Shown: positions 17,442 through 27,467, counted from the stretch's first letter. The stretch is 64,000 bases of DNA from Rubripirellula lacrimiformis (GCF_007741535.1 NZ_CP036525.1:2480001-2544000), one strand, 5' to 3'. Translations and numbers: made by a program. Notes: generated from the letters alone by a model not told the origin.

Positions 17442-19310
17442 GCCCCCCTCACCTCGATCCTCTCCCCCGCGGCCGCTGCGCTGCGGGTGGGAAGGAGGCA
17501 GAATGGGGGCGGAGCTGACGCCGCTTTTTGCCCCCTCTCCCCCGCATCGGACACGAGTTTTGCTCGTGTCCGAAGTGGGGGAGAGGGTTGGGGTGAGGGG
17601 GGCGCAGGGAAGAACGATTGCAAATTGCAAATTGAACAAAGCAAATTGAATATTGGGGGAATGGTTGGCGGCACTTCAGTTACCGCCGATTGCATTTCGG
17701 GCCCCCTCACCCCAGCCCTCTCCCCCAGATCCCCATCGAAGCTCCACTTCGATGGGATCCGGGGGAGAGGGGGCAAAAAGATGGCGAAGCCGGCGTTTCT
17801 TGGCCCCCTCACCTCGGTCCTCTCCCCCCGCGTTCGCTGCGCTGCGGGTGGAGAGGAGGCAAAATGGGGATGGAGTTGACGCCGATTGCCCCCCCTCACC
17901 ACCTTCCTCTTCCCCCCCCCGCGTTCGCTGCGCTGTGGGTGGAGAGGAGGCAAAAAAGGGGCGGAGCTGACGCCGCTTTTTGCCCCCTCTCCCCCGCATC
18001 GGACACGAGTTTTGCTCGTGTCCGAAGTGGGGGAGAGGGTTGGGGTGAGGGGGCGCAGGGAAGAACGATTGCAAATTGCAAATTGAACAATGCAAATTAA
18101 ATATTGGGGGAATGGTTGGCGGCACTTCAGTTACCGCCGATTGCATTTCGGGCCCCCTCACCCCAACCCTCTCCCCCAGATCCCCATCGAAGCTCCACTT
18201 CGATGGGGATCCGGGGGAGAGGGGGCAAAAAGATGGCGAAGCCGGCGTTTCTTGGCCCCCTCACCTCAATCCTCTCCCCCGCGGCCGCTGCGCTGCGGGG
18301 GGAGAGGAGGCGAAAAAGGAGAGAGGGAGCTGACGCCGTTTCTTGCCCCCCTCTCCTCAATCCTCTCCCCCCCCGCGTTCGCTGCGTTGCGGGTGGAGAG
18401 GAGGCGAAAAAGGGGCGGAGCTGACGCCGTTTTTTGCCCCCTCTCCCCCGCATCGGACACGAGTTTTGCTCGTGTCCGAAGTGGGGGAGAGGGCTGGGGT
18501 GAGGGGGCGCTGAGAAGAACGATTGCAAATTGCAAATTGAACAATGCAAATTGAATGTTGGGGGAATGGTTGGCGGCACTTCAGTTACCGCCGATTGCAA
18601 TCTTGGCCCCCTCACCCCAACCCTCTCCCCCAGATCCCCATCGAAGCTCCACTTCGATGGGATCCGGGGGAGAGGGGGCAAAAAGGTGGCGAAGCCGACG
18701 TTTCTTGGCCCCCTCACCTCGATCCTCTCCCCCCGCGGCCGCTGCGCTGCGGGTGGAGAGGAGGCAGAATGGGGATAGAGCTGACGCCGATTGTCCCCCC
18801 CTCACCACCTTCCTCTTCCCCCCCCCGCGTTCGCTGCGCTGTGGGTGGAGAGGAGGCGAAAAAGGGGCGGAGCTGACGCCGCTTTTTGCCCCCTCTCCCC
18901 CGCATCGGACACGAGTTTTGCTCGTGTCCGAAGTGGGGGAGAGGGTTGGGGTGAGGGGGGCGCTGAGAAGAACGATTGCAAATTGCAAATTGAACAATGC
19001 AAATTGAATATTGGGGGAATGGTTGGCGGCACTTCAGTTACCGCCGATTGCATTTCGGGCCCCCTCACCCCAACCCTCTCCCCCAGATCCCCATCGAAGC
19101 TCCACTTCGATGGGGATCCGGGGGAGAGGGGGCAAAAAGATGGCGAAGCCGGCGTTTCTTGGCCCCCTCACCTCGGTCCTCTCCCCCCGCGTTCGCTGCG
19201 CTGCGGGGGGAGAGGAGGCAAAATGGGGGCGAGGGTGCAGTTGCGTTTCTTGCCCCCTCTCCCCCGCCGCCGCTGCGCTGCGGGTGGAGTGGAGGCGAAA
19301 AAGGGGGGGG
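17442..19310. repeat. Tandem array of composite hairpin repeats (about 452-bp period)
   Basis: Four direct copies of a composite unit; the marker GGAGCTGACG begins at 17511, 17963, 18417 and 18869 (spacings 452, 454, 452). Each unit holds a hairpin with inner stem GGACACGAG/CTCGTGTCC (for example 17530-17602), an A+T-rich piece with GATTGCAAATTGCAAATTG, a hairpin with inner stem ATCGAAG/CTTCGAT (for example 17700-17775), and one or two C-type elements (CGGCCGCTGCGCTGCGGG). Outer arms are CCCTCTCCCCC and GGGGGAGAGGG. The units are nearly identical, so they have been amplified or homogenised recently. Few stop codons occur on either strand, which creates many spurious reading frames. No gene was recognised inside. 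Confidence 0.92.
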
Positions 19311-19373
19311 CACCAGAAGGCGCAAAGACTCCCCTCCCTCGCTAGTCGCTCAGCTTCCTCAAAGAGTTTCGCT

Positions 19374-19413
19374 GACTGGCTTGCCAGTCAAGTCGCTGGC
19401 CGTTTGGCCAGCG
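19374..19413. repeat. Pair of short perfect hairpins downstream of the wzc-like gene
   Basis: GACTGGC/GCCAGTC (19374-19380, 19383-19389) is followed by CGCTGGCC/GGCCAGCG with a 4-base GTTT loop (19394-19413). They lie 22-62 bp downstream of the tyrosine-kinase stop. No T-run follows on the minus strand, so they may be RNA-end stabilisers rather than terminators. Confidence 0.55.
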
Positions 19414-19435
19414 GGCCACTCACGTCACGCTGCGG

Positions 19436-21883
19436 CTACTCGGTCGTTTTGACCGGCTCGCTTAGGGTAGCTGCGCGGGCGGGGTCGGCGTTCCGGCTGC
19501 GTTGGCTGCGGACGGTGATGGTTTGCCCTTTCGAGGCATCTAGATAGCGGTCGCTGCCATAACGGTAGTACGAATGTCCGTACTCGCCGCCGGGTTGTCC
19601 ACCGTAACTATCGGACCAAGCTTGGCTGTAGGTTGCACTGTATCCACTGTCGCCGACGGCGTTGATGACCAGTCCGATGATATTGACATGCAACATTCGC
19701 AGCATGGTGATCGCACGCTTGGACATCGGTTTGATATTACGCCCGATTCGCATCACCACCATGACACCGTCGGCATAGGTGGCAACGTTGCTTGCATCGG
19801 TAACTGCCAACAACGGTGGCGTGTCAATGATGATCAGGTCGAACTGCAGTCGGGCTTCGTCCAAGATCTGTCCGAACTCAGGCATCATCAATGCTTCAGC
19901 CGGGTTGTTCGGACGGGGCCCGGAAGCTAACACAAACAGGTCTTCGGTATCGGTCGGGACTACGATGTCGGCCAACTGTCCCTCGCCGTTGATTAGCGAT
20001 GTCAGCCCTAGTTCCGATTGGACCCCAAAAATCTTCGCTTGGGTCGGTCGGCGTAGGTCAGCATCGATCAGCAAGACTCGTTTGCCGGCACGAGCAACGC
20101 TGGCGGCCAGGTTGGCCGCAACGGTGCTCTTGCCATCGCCCGGCAGAGCGCTTGTGATCTGCAGAACCTGATATTCTGGTGGTGCCCCTGCCACCGGGAA
20201 CAGGCTGGTTCGAACCGAACGCACAGCTTCCGAACACGGTGCGTGTGGGTGATGCAGCACGGTTACGATTTGATCCGTGTGAGGGAACAGGTCGTTCCCA
20301 GACGACTTCTTCAGCTGTCGCTTGCTGGGCGTCAGGATCACGGGTAGGTGAGCGAGGATCGGCAAGCCCAACAGGGTCGAAATTTCGTCCGGGCTGCGGA
20401 AGGTCCGTTCGGACCAGTCCCACAAGAACGCCAGCGCCCCGCCGGCCACTAGCCCCAGGAATCCGCCCATTACCAGTGCCCGCGATAACAGCGGCCCAAC
20501 CAGCATGCCCAGCCCTGCAGGTCGCAGCACCTTGACGTGCAGTCCCGAATTCATGCCCGGTAAGTTCGCCTTTTCCAGTTGAGTGTCGTACAAATCCAAG
20601 GTTTCTTGATAGCGGGCGATGCGACGCAGGAATGAAGCGTTTTCGCCTTCAAATTCCATCAACTTCAAAGCCTTGGCGCGAACATCTTCCAAGCGTTTGG
20701 TTGTGTCCGCCACATCCTCGTTGATCAAGTCCTGCTTTTTCCGCAGACTGGAAACATACGTGGTAAGCAGTGCCTGCGCGGCTTCGTCTTGCCGCTTGAC
20801 CACGTCGATCTTTTCAGGGCTAACGTTGTTGCGAGTTTGTTGCAATTCACGCAGTGCTTTTTCGGTGGCCTTTAGCTTTTGTTCGACTGTTAAGCGTTGC
20901 GGATGGTTGGCGGCGAATTGAATGGCCAGCATCTCGGCCTGGACACGCAAGTCCATCAACTGAGTTTGCAGTTCCAGATTGTCGTTGGGAGCTTCGACGA
21001 TCGCCTGATGCATCTGTTCGATGTCGCGAACATCATCCAACAGGTATTGGACTTCTTGGAAGACGGCATAGGGATGTCGGCCGCCTTTGACCGCTTCGCG
21101 AATCAGTCGCAATTTGCTGTCCAGCTGACGAGCCTGTGACTGCAGGTTGTACAGATTGTCTTCCAAACGGATGGCGTCGTCGCGGTACGGATTGATCGCT
21201 TCGCCCTTCCCATTCCATTCCAGCGGAGCATTGGCTCGAAACTCCGTGAACTCATTTTCCAGTTCGTCCAGCTTGGGAATGATCGAATCGCGGCTATCAC
21301 GAAAGAAGCCGACAACATTTTCGATGTTCCCTTGATGGCGACCATTGATGCTTTTGTCGTACGCGTCGACCACGGCATTGACGATCGCGGTGGCGACAGT
21401 CGGGTCGCCCGATTCGAAGGACACTTCGACGATTGTGCGATCGGGAGATTCAGCGCCTTCGAACGGTGGCGACAGCACCAAATTGGCACGGATCATATTG
21501 ATCAATGAAGACACGTCGGCCGGTGTTTCATCAAACGCTGTCAGTTGGCCAATCGCGATCGCGTCGCTCAGCACATCCTGGGATGTCATTTCGGCCTGGA
21601 TGAACGCCAAATTCGGGGCCGTTTCGACCACAATTTCGGACGCACTTCCTGTGTTGGTCGGGACATTTTGGCTGTAGACCTCGATGGTCGCCGCCGCCCG
21701 GAAGGTTTCGTCTTGAGTCGTGAAGAACCAATAACCCGCGCCCAAACCGCAAAGGATCAGCAACAGGATCACACCCTTGCGTCGCCACAACACACCGCCG
21801 ACCGAAACATCGGATGGGCCGGACATCGGGGGGGCCATTCCAATGTCCGAACGTGAAGTCTGAGTATGAGATGCTGGCTGCAT
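19436..21883 (-). CDS. Polysaccharide co-polymerase / tyrosine autokinase (Wzc-like)
   Basis: An 815-residue protein joining a Wzz chain-length domain to a cytoplasmic BY-kinase. One membrane segment is near residues 33-52 and a second near 461-485. A long periplasmic coiled-coil region lies between, then Walker A (LPGDGKSTVAANLA) near 581, the A' motif LLIDADLRRP near 607 and Walker B LIIIDTPPL near 684. The C-terminus carries a tyrosine cluster (SYYRYGSDRY) for autophosphorylation. The ATG at 21883 was chosen over an upstream TTG at 21922. It controls chain length and export of the polysaccharide. No separate phosphatase or Wza gene lies in the window. Confidence 0.92.
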   Translation of the reverse strand: MQPASHTQTSRSDIGMAPPMSGPSDVSVGGVLWRRKGVILLLILCGLGAGYWFFTTQDETFRAAATIEVYSQNVPTNTGSASEIVVETAPNLAFIQAEMTSQDVLSDAIAIGQLTAFDETPADVSSLINMIRANLVLSPPFEGAESPDRTIVEVSFESGDPTVATAIVNAVVDAYDKSINGRHQGNIENVVGFFRDSRDSIIPKLDELENEFTEFRANAPLEWNGKGEAINPYRDDAIRLEDNLYNLQSQARQLDSKLRLIREAVKGGRHPYAVFQEVQYLLDDVRDIEQMHQAIVEAPNDNLELQTQLMDLRVQAEMLAIQFAANHPQRLTVEQKLKATEKALRELQQTRNNVSPEKIDVVKRQDEAAQALLTTYVSSLRKKQDLINEDVADTTKRLEDVRAKALKLMEFEGENASFLRRIARYQETLDLYDTQLEKANLPGMNSGLHVKVLRPAGLGMLVGPLLSRALVMGGFLGLVAGGALAFLWDWSERTFRSPDEISTLLGLPILAHLPVILTPSKRQLKKSSGNDLFPHTDQIVTVLHHPHAPCSEAVRSVRTSLFPVAGAPPEYQVLQITSALPGDGKSTVAANLAASVARAGKRVLLIDADLRRPTQAKIFGVQSELGLTSLINGEGQLADIVVPTDTEDLFVLASGPRPNNPAEALMMPEFGQILDEARLQFDLIIIDTPPLLAVTDASNVATYADGVMVVMRIGRNIKPMSKRAITMLRMLHVNIIGLVINAVGDSGYSATYSQAWSDSYGGQPGGEYGHSYYRYGSDRYLDASKGQTITVRSQRSRNADPARAATLSEPVKTTE

Positions 21884-22384
21884 CGTGTTCCCAATCAATG
21901 GAGAAAAACTTTGGATGAGCAATTAGCCGGTCGCGGCGATCATTCGACGAGACGGAAATTTCACGAGGTGACAATTCTTTCGGACGATCTTTTCCCGTGA
22001 TTCGGGGGACGATCGATTGAAGTGCACCTAGTGCTGAGGGGTGGCAGACGGTTCGAATGCGAGTGCACGACTGCTGAACAAAAATTCGCCTGTCATCGAA
22101 AGCCCAGGATACGCTGCCGTTAGGAAACAGTCAAAGTCTTGCCCCCTAGAATGGCCGCTTTCTTCCGGCTTGCGCCCCACCCAATCCGGGTAAATCCATC
22201 GATCGTTTTAAGCCGCAGAATCCGACGTTGCAGATGATCGGCGCCCTGGCACTCGGATGGCCTTTGCCAAATCTATTTGCAAGCCAATGCGTGGCGATGT
22301 CGGTGCCCCTGTCTATCAAGCTGCAAGCGATCAGTCGAAACAATTTTAAGGCGCGAGCGGGACATCGCCACATTGTTTCGTCCA
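21884..22384. other. Intergenic stretch, no gene seen
   Basis: About 500 bp upstream of the kinase gene. Short frames exist but none has convincing composition. It probably holds the kinase promoter and leader, though no clear -35/-10 pair was recognised. Confidence 0.4.
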
Positions 22385-22626
22385 CTCTCCCCCCCCGTAA
22401 TCTGCTGCGCGGCGGGTGGAGAGGGGGCAGAAAGCAGACGTGTCCACGCCGGTTTTTGCTTTGCCCCCCTCACCTCCATCCTCTGCCCCCCCGTAATCCG
22501 CTGCGCGGCGGGTGGAGAGGAGGCAGAAAGGGATGGAGCAGCCGGCGTTTCTTGCTCCCTCTCCCCCGCATCGGACACGAGTTTTGCTCGTGTCCGAAGT
22601 GGGGGAGAGGGTTGGGGTGAGGGGGC
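22385..22626. repeat. Cluster of three hairpin repeats
   Basis: Two C-type elements (CGTAATCYGCTGCGCGGCGGG core, at about 22385-22429 and 22466-22529) and one hairpin with inner stem GGACACGAG/CTCGTGTCC (22555-22626). The last is the same version as in the 17-19 kb array, so these two clusters share a recent source. It lies downstream of the TPR gene. Confidence 0.85.
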
Positions 22627-22707
22627 TGGCATGAGAGGGCATGTGGCGGAGCACACGCAGATTTGGGCCCCCCCTTCTGCCCGCGATGTCGCGGGGACAT
22701 GAAATCG

Positions 22708-24321
22708 CTATTCGCCGGACGGGTTCTTGTCGGCCTGCTCTGGATCTGCGATGGAACCGTTCTCGCGAGCTTTGCGGCGGAACTGTTCCGCCGTTTCCTT
22801 GTCGCCCAACTGGTCATAGATTTTGGCCAATTGCAGCTGAATCGGGCCCGGTTGTTGGCTTCGTTCCAATGCCTTTTGGTAATCGATCGCGGCCGAAGGA
22901 TAGTCTTGTTTCTTCAGATAGATCATCGCTCGCGTGTCCAGGTAGTCCGGATTCTCCGGTTCCGCCTGCACCGCTTGGTCGGCCAAGTGCAACGCTGCTT
23001 CTAGATCCGCTGACTCGGACTGCGCCATCAAGTATGCCAAGTTATTGGCGACGACAACCAGATTGGGGTCCAGAGCAACCGCTTGTTTCATGTTCAATTG
23101 AGCCAGTCCAGGCTTGCCCGCCAGCCATTCCAGACTGCCCAGCGTGAAGTGGGCCATCGCCGAACCATTTCCATCGGCGATCATTTGACGCATCGTCTTG
23201 CGACTTTCCTCTAGCTTTTCTGCCGACGATCGTGACACCTCGACCAGTCGTGTCAGTGCCGGTTGGCAATCGCGGTCATAGTCCAGAGCTACCACCAAGT
23301 ACTTGAAACTATCCTGGATGCCCTTCGCTGCGTATTCGGTGTCAAACATCCGAATGAATACGGCGGCAAGCAGTTTGCGGAACGATTCATTGTCCTCCTG
23401 CGCTAGCCCTTCCTTCAACAGACGCTCGGCATCCGGCAGTTGCCCCATGTAAAACAGCGAAGTTGCGTACAGCAATCGATTCCGTGTGTCGCCCGGATTG
23501 CGAACGAATTGGCGTTCGAGTTGTCGTCGAGCGGTTGCCAGCGTGGCGCGAACGGCGTCCATGTTGTTCATGCGGGCTTCTAGTTCGGCCACCTGCAACC
23601 ACAATTCAGGATGTTCCTCGGCAGCCGACCGAAAGTGTTCGGCCGATTTTTCTAGATCGCCGCCCACCAAGTAGTAAAACCCCCACGACTTTTCCAGGTC
23701 CGACGAATCGGTCTGGTCCGCATGGGAAAGGTGCCAGAACCACTCTTTCAAATTGGGCGCCTGCTTGGTCACGGCGACCTGTTCAGCAGTGCGAATTGCT
23801 AGGAATCGGTGAGCCGCTGGATAACCAGTCGAATCCAGTGGTGCCAGCGACTGCATCAATTCGCCGGCGCGTGCCATTTCGTTACTTTGTTCGTAAGACC
23901 GTGCCAGCGAGAAAACCACCTCGTTGCGATTGATGTTTTCGCCCAGCAAGGCCTTCGTCAGTAGTAGCCGAGCGGCTTCCGGGCGATCTTCTTGCAATTG
24001 CCGCAGACCACTGGCCCAGTACTTTTGCGCATTGGTCGATTGCCGGGCGTTGCCCATCGCGGTTGCCCCAACAAATCCAACCAAGGCAATCACGGCCGGA
24101 ATGCCCAACAGTAGATCCCGGGTCAGTCGACGACCCGATGAGAAAGTATCCAGCAGCGTTCGCAGCGTCATCCCGGCACGGCCCAGCATGCGTCCCGGGA
24201 AACCGATGATCGATCCGAAGGTTCCCGCCACTCCGCCACGACCACCCTGAATCGGGCGGTTCATGCGGGACTGGCGGCGCATGATTCGCCGTGTTCGATA
24301 CCGTTGGATCCATGAAAACAT
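22708..24321 (-). CDS. TPR protein of the exosortase/polysaccharide system
   Basis: A 537-residue protein with a basic N-terminus, one membrane segment at about residues 60-80 (LLLGIPAVIALVGFVGATAMG) and then tetratricopeptide-like repeats to the end (for example EAALHLADQAVQAEPENPDYL near 475). This is the general shape of PrsT-like proteins associated with exosortase and exopolysaccharide loci. The frame is open to a TTG at 24378; ATG 24321 was preferred. It lies between the exosortase and the tyrosine kinase, so it may be a periplasmic scaffold for assembly. Exact role unknown. Confidence 0.8.
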   Translation of the reverse strand: MFSWIQRYRTRRIMRRQSRMNRPIQGGRGGVAGTFGSIIGFPGRMLGRAGMTLRTLLDTFSSGRRLTRDLLLGIPAVIALVGFVGATAMGNARQSTNAQKYWASGLRQLQEDRPEAARLLLTKALLGENINRNEVVFSLARSYEQSNEMARAGELMQSLAPLDSTGYPAAHRFLAIRTAEQVAVTKQAPNLKEWFWHLSHADQTDSSDLEKSWGFYYLVGGDLEKSAEHFRSAAEEHPELWLQVAELEARMNNMDAVRATLATARRQLERQFVRNPGDTRNRLLYATSLFYMGQLPDAERLLKEGLAQEDNESFRKLLAAVFIRMFDTEYAAKGIQDSFKYLVVALDYDRDCQPALTRLVEVSRSSAEKLEESRKTMRQMIADGNGSAMAHFTLGSLEWLAGKPGLAQLNMKQAVALDPNLVVVANNLAYLMAQSESADLEAALHLADQAVQAEPENPDYLDTRAMIYLKKQDYPSAAIDYQKALERSQQPGPIQLQLAKIYDQLGDKETAEQFRRKARENGSIADPEQADKNPSGE

Positions 24322-24470
24322 AGTAGGAAGACGCTGTGCTAGTCGTAGGTGAACGGAATGAAAACGGAAAAAAGACAAAACCAGGGCGTCGAGGGTAACG
24401 GTGAAAACACCGGCTAGAAGCCGTATGCGACGCCCTCATTTCAGCCCAATGCTTTTCGGTTTCAGCGGTA

Positions 24471-24491
24471 GTGGGATTCGCCAGAACTCCC
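24471..24491. repeat. Dispersed short intergenic element
   Basis: GTGGGATTCGCCAGAACTCC here closely matches GTGGGATTCGACAGAATTCC at 32742-32761, and the first ten bases recur at 39949-39958. All three copies are intergenic. Function unknown. Confidence 0.5.
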
Positions 24492-24558
24492 TTTTCCTAA
24501 ATAGCTCTCGATCTGCGATTCAATCATGGTTGGAATCCCTCGTTGGGCGCTGTGCCGA

Positions 24559-26217
24559 TCAATCGTCACGCTTGGATCCTTCTAGAAACGCATGTTGCAT
24601 CGCGGCCTGAAACAGTTGGTGGTTTTCTTCTTGCTGGGTGCGGGAAAGTTTGATCGGTGTTTCGTCCAGCAATTGGACCTGAATCACCCCGCCACCATAA
24701 TCCTGTTTCTCACCCACGCCCCATCTCACTCGGTTGATCAGGTGCACCCAAGCATCGCCAAAGTGGGGTGGTGGCGGAACGCATTGACCGTCAGGGCCAA
24801 TGCAACCAAACAGCACCTCGGCCCGTTCTAGCGGCGGACGCGATAACGTTAGGTCGGCGGCCACGAATCCGGGGGCCGATTCCAGTTCGTACGTCGAGCG
24901 ATTCGCCACGTCCCAGCCGACGCCCGAATAGCACATTGCCAGATCGTGCCAGTCGCCATAGGGGCCGTCCAGGCTAATCAGAACGTTGCGGGGGCCGTTG
25001 CTGTATCGCCAGATGAAACTTTTCATCCCACCGAAAATCGATTCCTGTGTCTTTTCGTTGACGACAAAACCCGTTTGAGTCCAATCGCCCAGTGTCGCGG
25101 GCAGGAACGATTCGCCAACCGCATCAAAGTCGATCGCCGAACTGGCTGCCAGTTCGGTGATGCTGGCTTGCCGCATCGAGATACGCGAAAATTTTGAAAA
25201 CGCAAACGCGCCGCCGATCCCCAAAACGGCCAAGACACTGCACAGCACCATCACCGTCACGGTCGATACCTTCGAATCTAGCCAGGTCGAGATCATTCCG
25301 CGTTTCTGGTCGGAATGCGAAGCGGTGGGGGCTTCGTCCGAAGTCGCAGTCGTCGGCATCAGGTAGCGCCAAAAATGGTCACTACTGGTCGCCATCAAAA
25401 CGCCACCGGCGAACGTCGCCATTCCTAATAGGTCATGCCGCAGTCCCGACGATAAATCGATTTGATGTTTCGATTGCATGTAGACCACAAAGAACACTCG
25501 CACCGCGTTGGCCACCACCACCCAGAAAACGACCTGAATCGCTAGGCCCAGGATGCGGCGAACGCGATAATCACGAAGCACGCCATATCCCACACCGACG
25601 GCGATTGCGGCAAACATCGAATGGATCCCGCTACACGCATCGGCGATCGCAAATTGATGATCGGGCGTTTGGATCTCCACTCCGGTCGACAGATGCAACA
25701 CGCCCATCAGGTCCAACCACAGGCTGGCCAACCAGGTGGCCAATTGTTGCATTTCGACAACGAACCAGCTGTCCCAAAGTACCGGCAGCGGAACGCAGGC
25801 GACCAGCATCACCAGGGGCCCACGCATTCGGCGCACGCCATCGCTACCCCAGGCCAACGTGATGCCCGCCATGATCATGGTGATGATGGCCGGCGCCGCC
25901 ATCCAGCGGCTGGGCAGCACGTAGGTGCCGACGGTGAATCCTGCTGCCAGTATCGTCCAAAACAGGACGCGTGGTGACGCTGTGAAGGACGCGATCAATG
26001 GCTCGCTTCGATATCGCATCCACCCAAGGCCGATGGCGAATGCAGCCATGAAGGGGACATGGTGATAATAATCCCGACCCATCATCCAGCTGCCCAATTT
26101 GGCGACGGGAAGCACCAGGGCAAGACCGATCAACCCGATCGCTGCCAGCAGGTAAATGGCCGATTGGGGAATGCCAGAGGCGCGATGGGATTGAACGGGA
26201 AGAGTTTCAGTTGCCAT
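24559..26217 (-). CDS. Exosortase with fused C-terminal EpsI domain (planctomycete XrtU-like)
   Basis: A 552-residue polytopic membrane protein. The exosortase core has the transpeptidase-like triad: Cys195 in ADACSGIHS, Arg240 in NAVRVFFV and His261 in LRHDLLGM. From about residue 340 to the end lies an EpsI-type domain (LPATLGDWTQTGF, GPYGDWHDLAMCYSGVGW), which in other systems is a separate protein. Exosortases process PEP-CTERM proteins at the membrane, and one such protein is encoded 657 bp upstream. The start is ATG at 26217. The XrtU assignment is inferred from the organism type and domain fusion. Confidence 0.88.
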   Translation of the reverse strand: MATETLPVQSHRASGIPQSAIYLLAAIGLIGLALVLPVAKLGSWMMGRDYYHHVPFMAAFAIGLGWMRYRSEPLIASFTASPRVLFWTILAAGFTVGTYVLPSRWMAAPAIITMIMAGITLAWGSDGVRRMRGPLVMLVACVPLPVLWDSWFVVEMQQLATWLASLWLDLMGVLHLSTGVEIQTPDHQFAIADACSGIHSMFAAIAVGVGYGVLRDYRVRRILGLAIQVVFWVVVANAVRVFFVVYMQSKHQIDLSSGLRHDLLGMATFAGGVLMATSSDHFWRYLMPTTATSDEAPTASHSDQKRGMISTWLDSKVSTVTVMVLCSVLAVLGIGGAFAFSKFSRISMRQASITELAASSAIDFDAVGESFLPATLGDWTQTGFVVNEKTQESIFGGMKSFIWRYSNGPRNVLISLDGPYGDWHDLAMCYSGVGWDVANRSTYELESAPGFVAADLTLSRPPLERAEVLFGCIGPDGQCVPPPPHFGDAWVHLINRVRWGVGEKQDYGGGVIQVQLLDETPIKLSRTQQEENHQLFQAAMQHAFLEGSKRDD

Positions 26218-26474
26218 AGGGTGCTAGGTCGAATCGGATGCCATGTTGCCGGCGGCAAATCGCCGTGGGCCATGATCTTCGGGGGGGGGAGTCAAGTTGG
26301 TTCAAGCGTACAGTAACCCGCCCGAATGTCCATTCCTATCTTATGCCAACCGAATCGAATCGCAGGATTCAAAGCTGCGGATTAGCGGGTGTATCAGCTT
26401 GCCCAGTCAGCACATCGTATGTTCGTTTCGGTGCAAGGAAAGCTGCATTCATCGACGTCGCCGTCCGCTAGAGA
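26218..26474. other. Intergenic stretch upstream of the exosortase
   Basis: About 250 bp with no convincing reading frame. It presumably carries the exosortase leader. A run of nine G lies at about 26281-26289. No promoter was recognised. Confidence 0.35.
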
Positions 26475-26680
26475 ACGTCCAGCTTACGACAGCCTCGGAG
26501 AGGCGAAAGCATCATGCCGGTGGTCTGGGGCACCGGCATTTGGCATCTCCCAATGATCTTCTCGGCCGGGCCGCCCGGAGGCGGCCCGGCCGAGAAGATC
26601 AAGATTGCGTCAGTATCGCTAACCGTGGGGCGCGCCCTACGGCAAAAAGCTGCCGCCGCTCTGCGGCTAAGCTAGACGCC
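26475..26680 (+). repeat. Multi-hairpin repeat, copy 1 of an inverted pair
   Basis: About 200 bp made of successive stem-loops: GGTGGTCTGGGGCACC, a roughly 21-bp stem GATCTTCTCGGCC.../...GGCCGAGAAGATC, CCGTGGGGC/GCCCTACGG, and an AGCTGCCGCC.../...GGCTAAGCT stem. The reverse complement lies at 29535-29738, about 85-90% alike by eye. Differences often fall in loops or on both sides of a stem. The pair brackets the PEP-CTERM and GT4 genes. Confidence 0.8.
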
Positions 26681-26801
26681 ATGCGCTAGCATCCGGTCAA
26701 CACATGATCGCCTCGGTCCCGTCCATCCGCAGCGAATCATCGTTCCCCGACACCGCCAACCGTAGGACTCATCTTCACGTGATCTGCAAACGTAGGTCCA
26801 T

Positions 26802-26834
26802 AAAAAAAGGCTCCGGGAAAATTCCCGAAGCCTT
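26802..26834 (-). terminator. Rho-independent terminator of the PEP-CTERM gene
   Basis: On the minus strand AAGGCTTCGGGAA and TTCCCGGAGCCTT form a 13-bp stem (one G-U pair) closed by a short TT loop, followed directly by TTTTTTA. It lies about 40 bp after the PEP-CTERM stop codon, making this gene a monocistronic unit. Confidence 0.88.
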
Positions 26835-26873
26835 CGTTCAATCAATTGGTCGAATCGCCGCAGCAAGTCGCAG

Positions 26874-27467
26874 TTATGCAAGTTGACGCTTGCGACGCAG
26901 GCGAACTGCACCACCACCGACGACAGCCAAGCCGATCAAAGCCATGGTCGTTGGCTCGGGAACCGCGTAGATTCCGTTGATGGTGTAGCTACCACCCTGA
27001 GGGACACCGAAAGCTGAACCAAATACAAGATCAAGCGTGCCAGCGAAAGCACCGGGATCAACACCTGCAAAGGTGAATTCAAGGAAGCCCGGTGCGCCGA
27101 GGAGTGGCTTCCCAATAAAGGAATCAAACCCATCGATGGACGCAGTTGCGGTCAACGTGCCTGATCCGCTGATGCCATTTAGGCGAACGATAAGGTCGTC
27201 GGTGCCATTCAAGCCCGTGGGGCTGATCAAGGCTGCCAAGTTGGTATAGGAAAGGGTTGACCCATTTTCGACAGTAACTGCACCACCAGAGACAGTCGTT
27301 GCACCGCCGAAGACCGAGCGATTTGCTACTGTTCCTGTTACGCCTGCTCCCGAACCTGTACCTGGGCCGTAAAAATTGTCGATCAAAACGAACGCGGCGT
27401 CCGCTTGGTTGGCGGTTGCCAGGCTGGCCACGACTAGGGCAGCCATCATCAGAGCTTTTTTCATCAT
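26874..27467 (-). CDS. Secreted PEP-CTERM sorting-domain protein
   Basis: A 197-residue exported protein. It has an N-terminal signal peptide (MMKKALMMAALVVASLATA, cleavage likely after NQADA). The body is rich in Gly, Thr, Ser and Ala and is predicted beta. The C-terminal sorting signal is VPEPTTMALIGLAVVGGGA followed by RLRRKRQ. That tripartite tail is the substrate of exosortase, encoded next door. The frame begins at 27515, but ATG 27467 has a GGAA upstream and starts a proper signal peptide. It has its own promoter (27561-27589) and terminator (26802-26834), so it is expressed independently. Its binding partner is unknown. Confidence 0.9.
   Translation of the reverse strand: MMKKALMMAALVVASLATANQADAAFVLIDNFYGPGTGSGAGVTGTVANRSVFGGATTVSGGAVTVENGSTLSYTNLAALISPTGLNGTDDLIVRLNGISGSGTLTATASIDGFDSFIGKPLLGAPGFLEFTFAGVDPGAFAGTLDLVFGSAFGVPQGGSYTINGIYAVPEPTTMALIGLAVVGGGAVRLRRKRQLA

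Noticed and set aside
17442-19310. CRISPR array
   Set aside because: The period is about 450 bp, units are composite palindromes, and the spacers are themselves repeated. No cas genes are present.
17259-19547. Many long frames on both strands within the hairpin array
   Set aside because: They read the same repeat in shifted frames, give Pro/Ser/Gly/Arg-rich low-complexity products and have no start signals. They are artefacts of stop-poor repeats.
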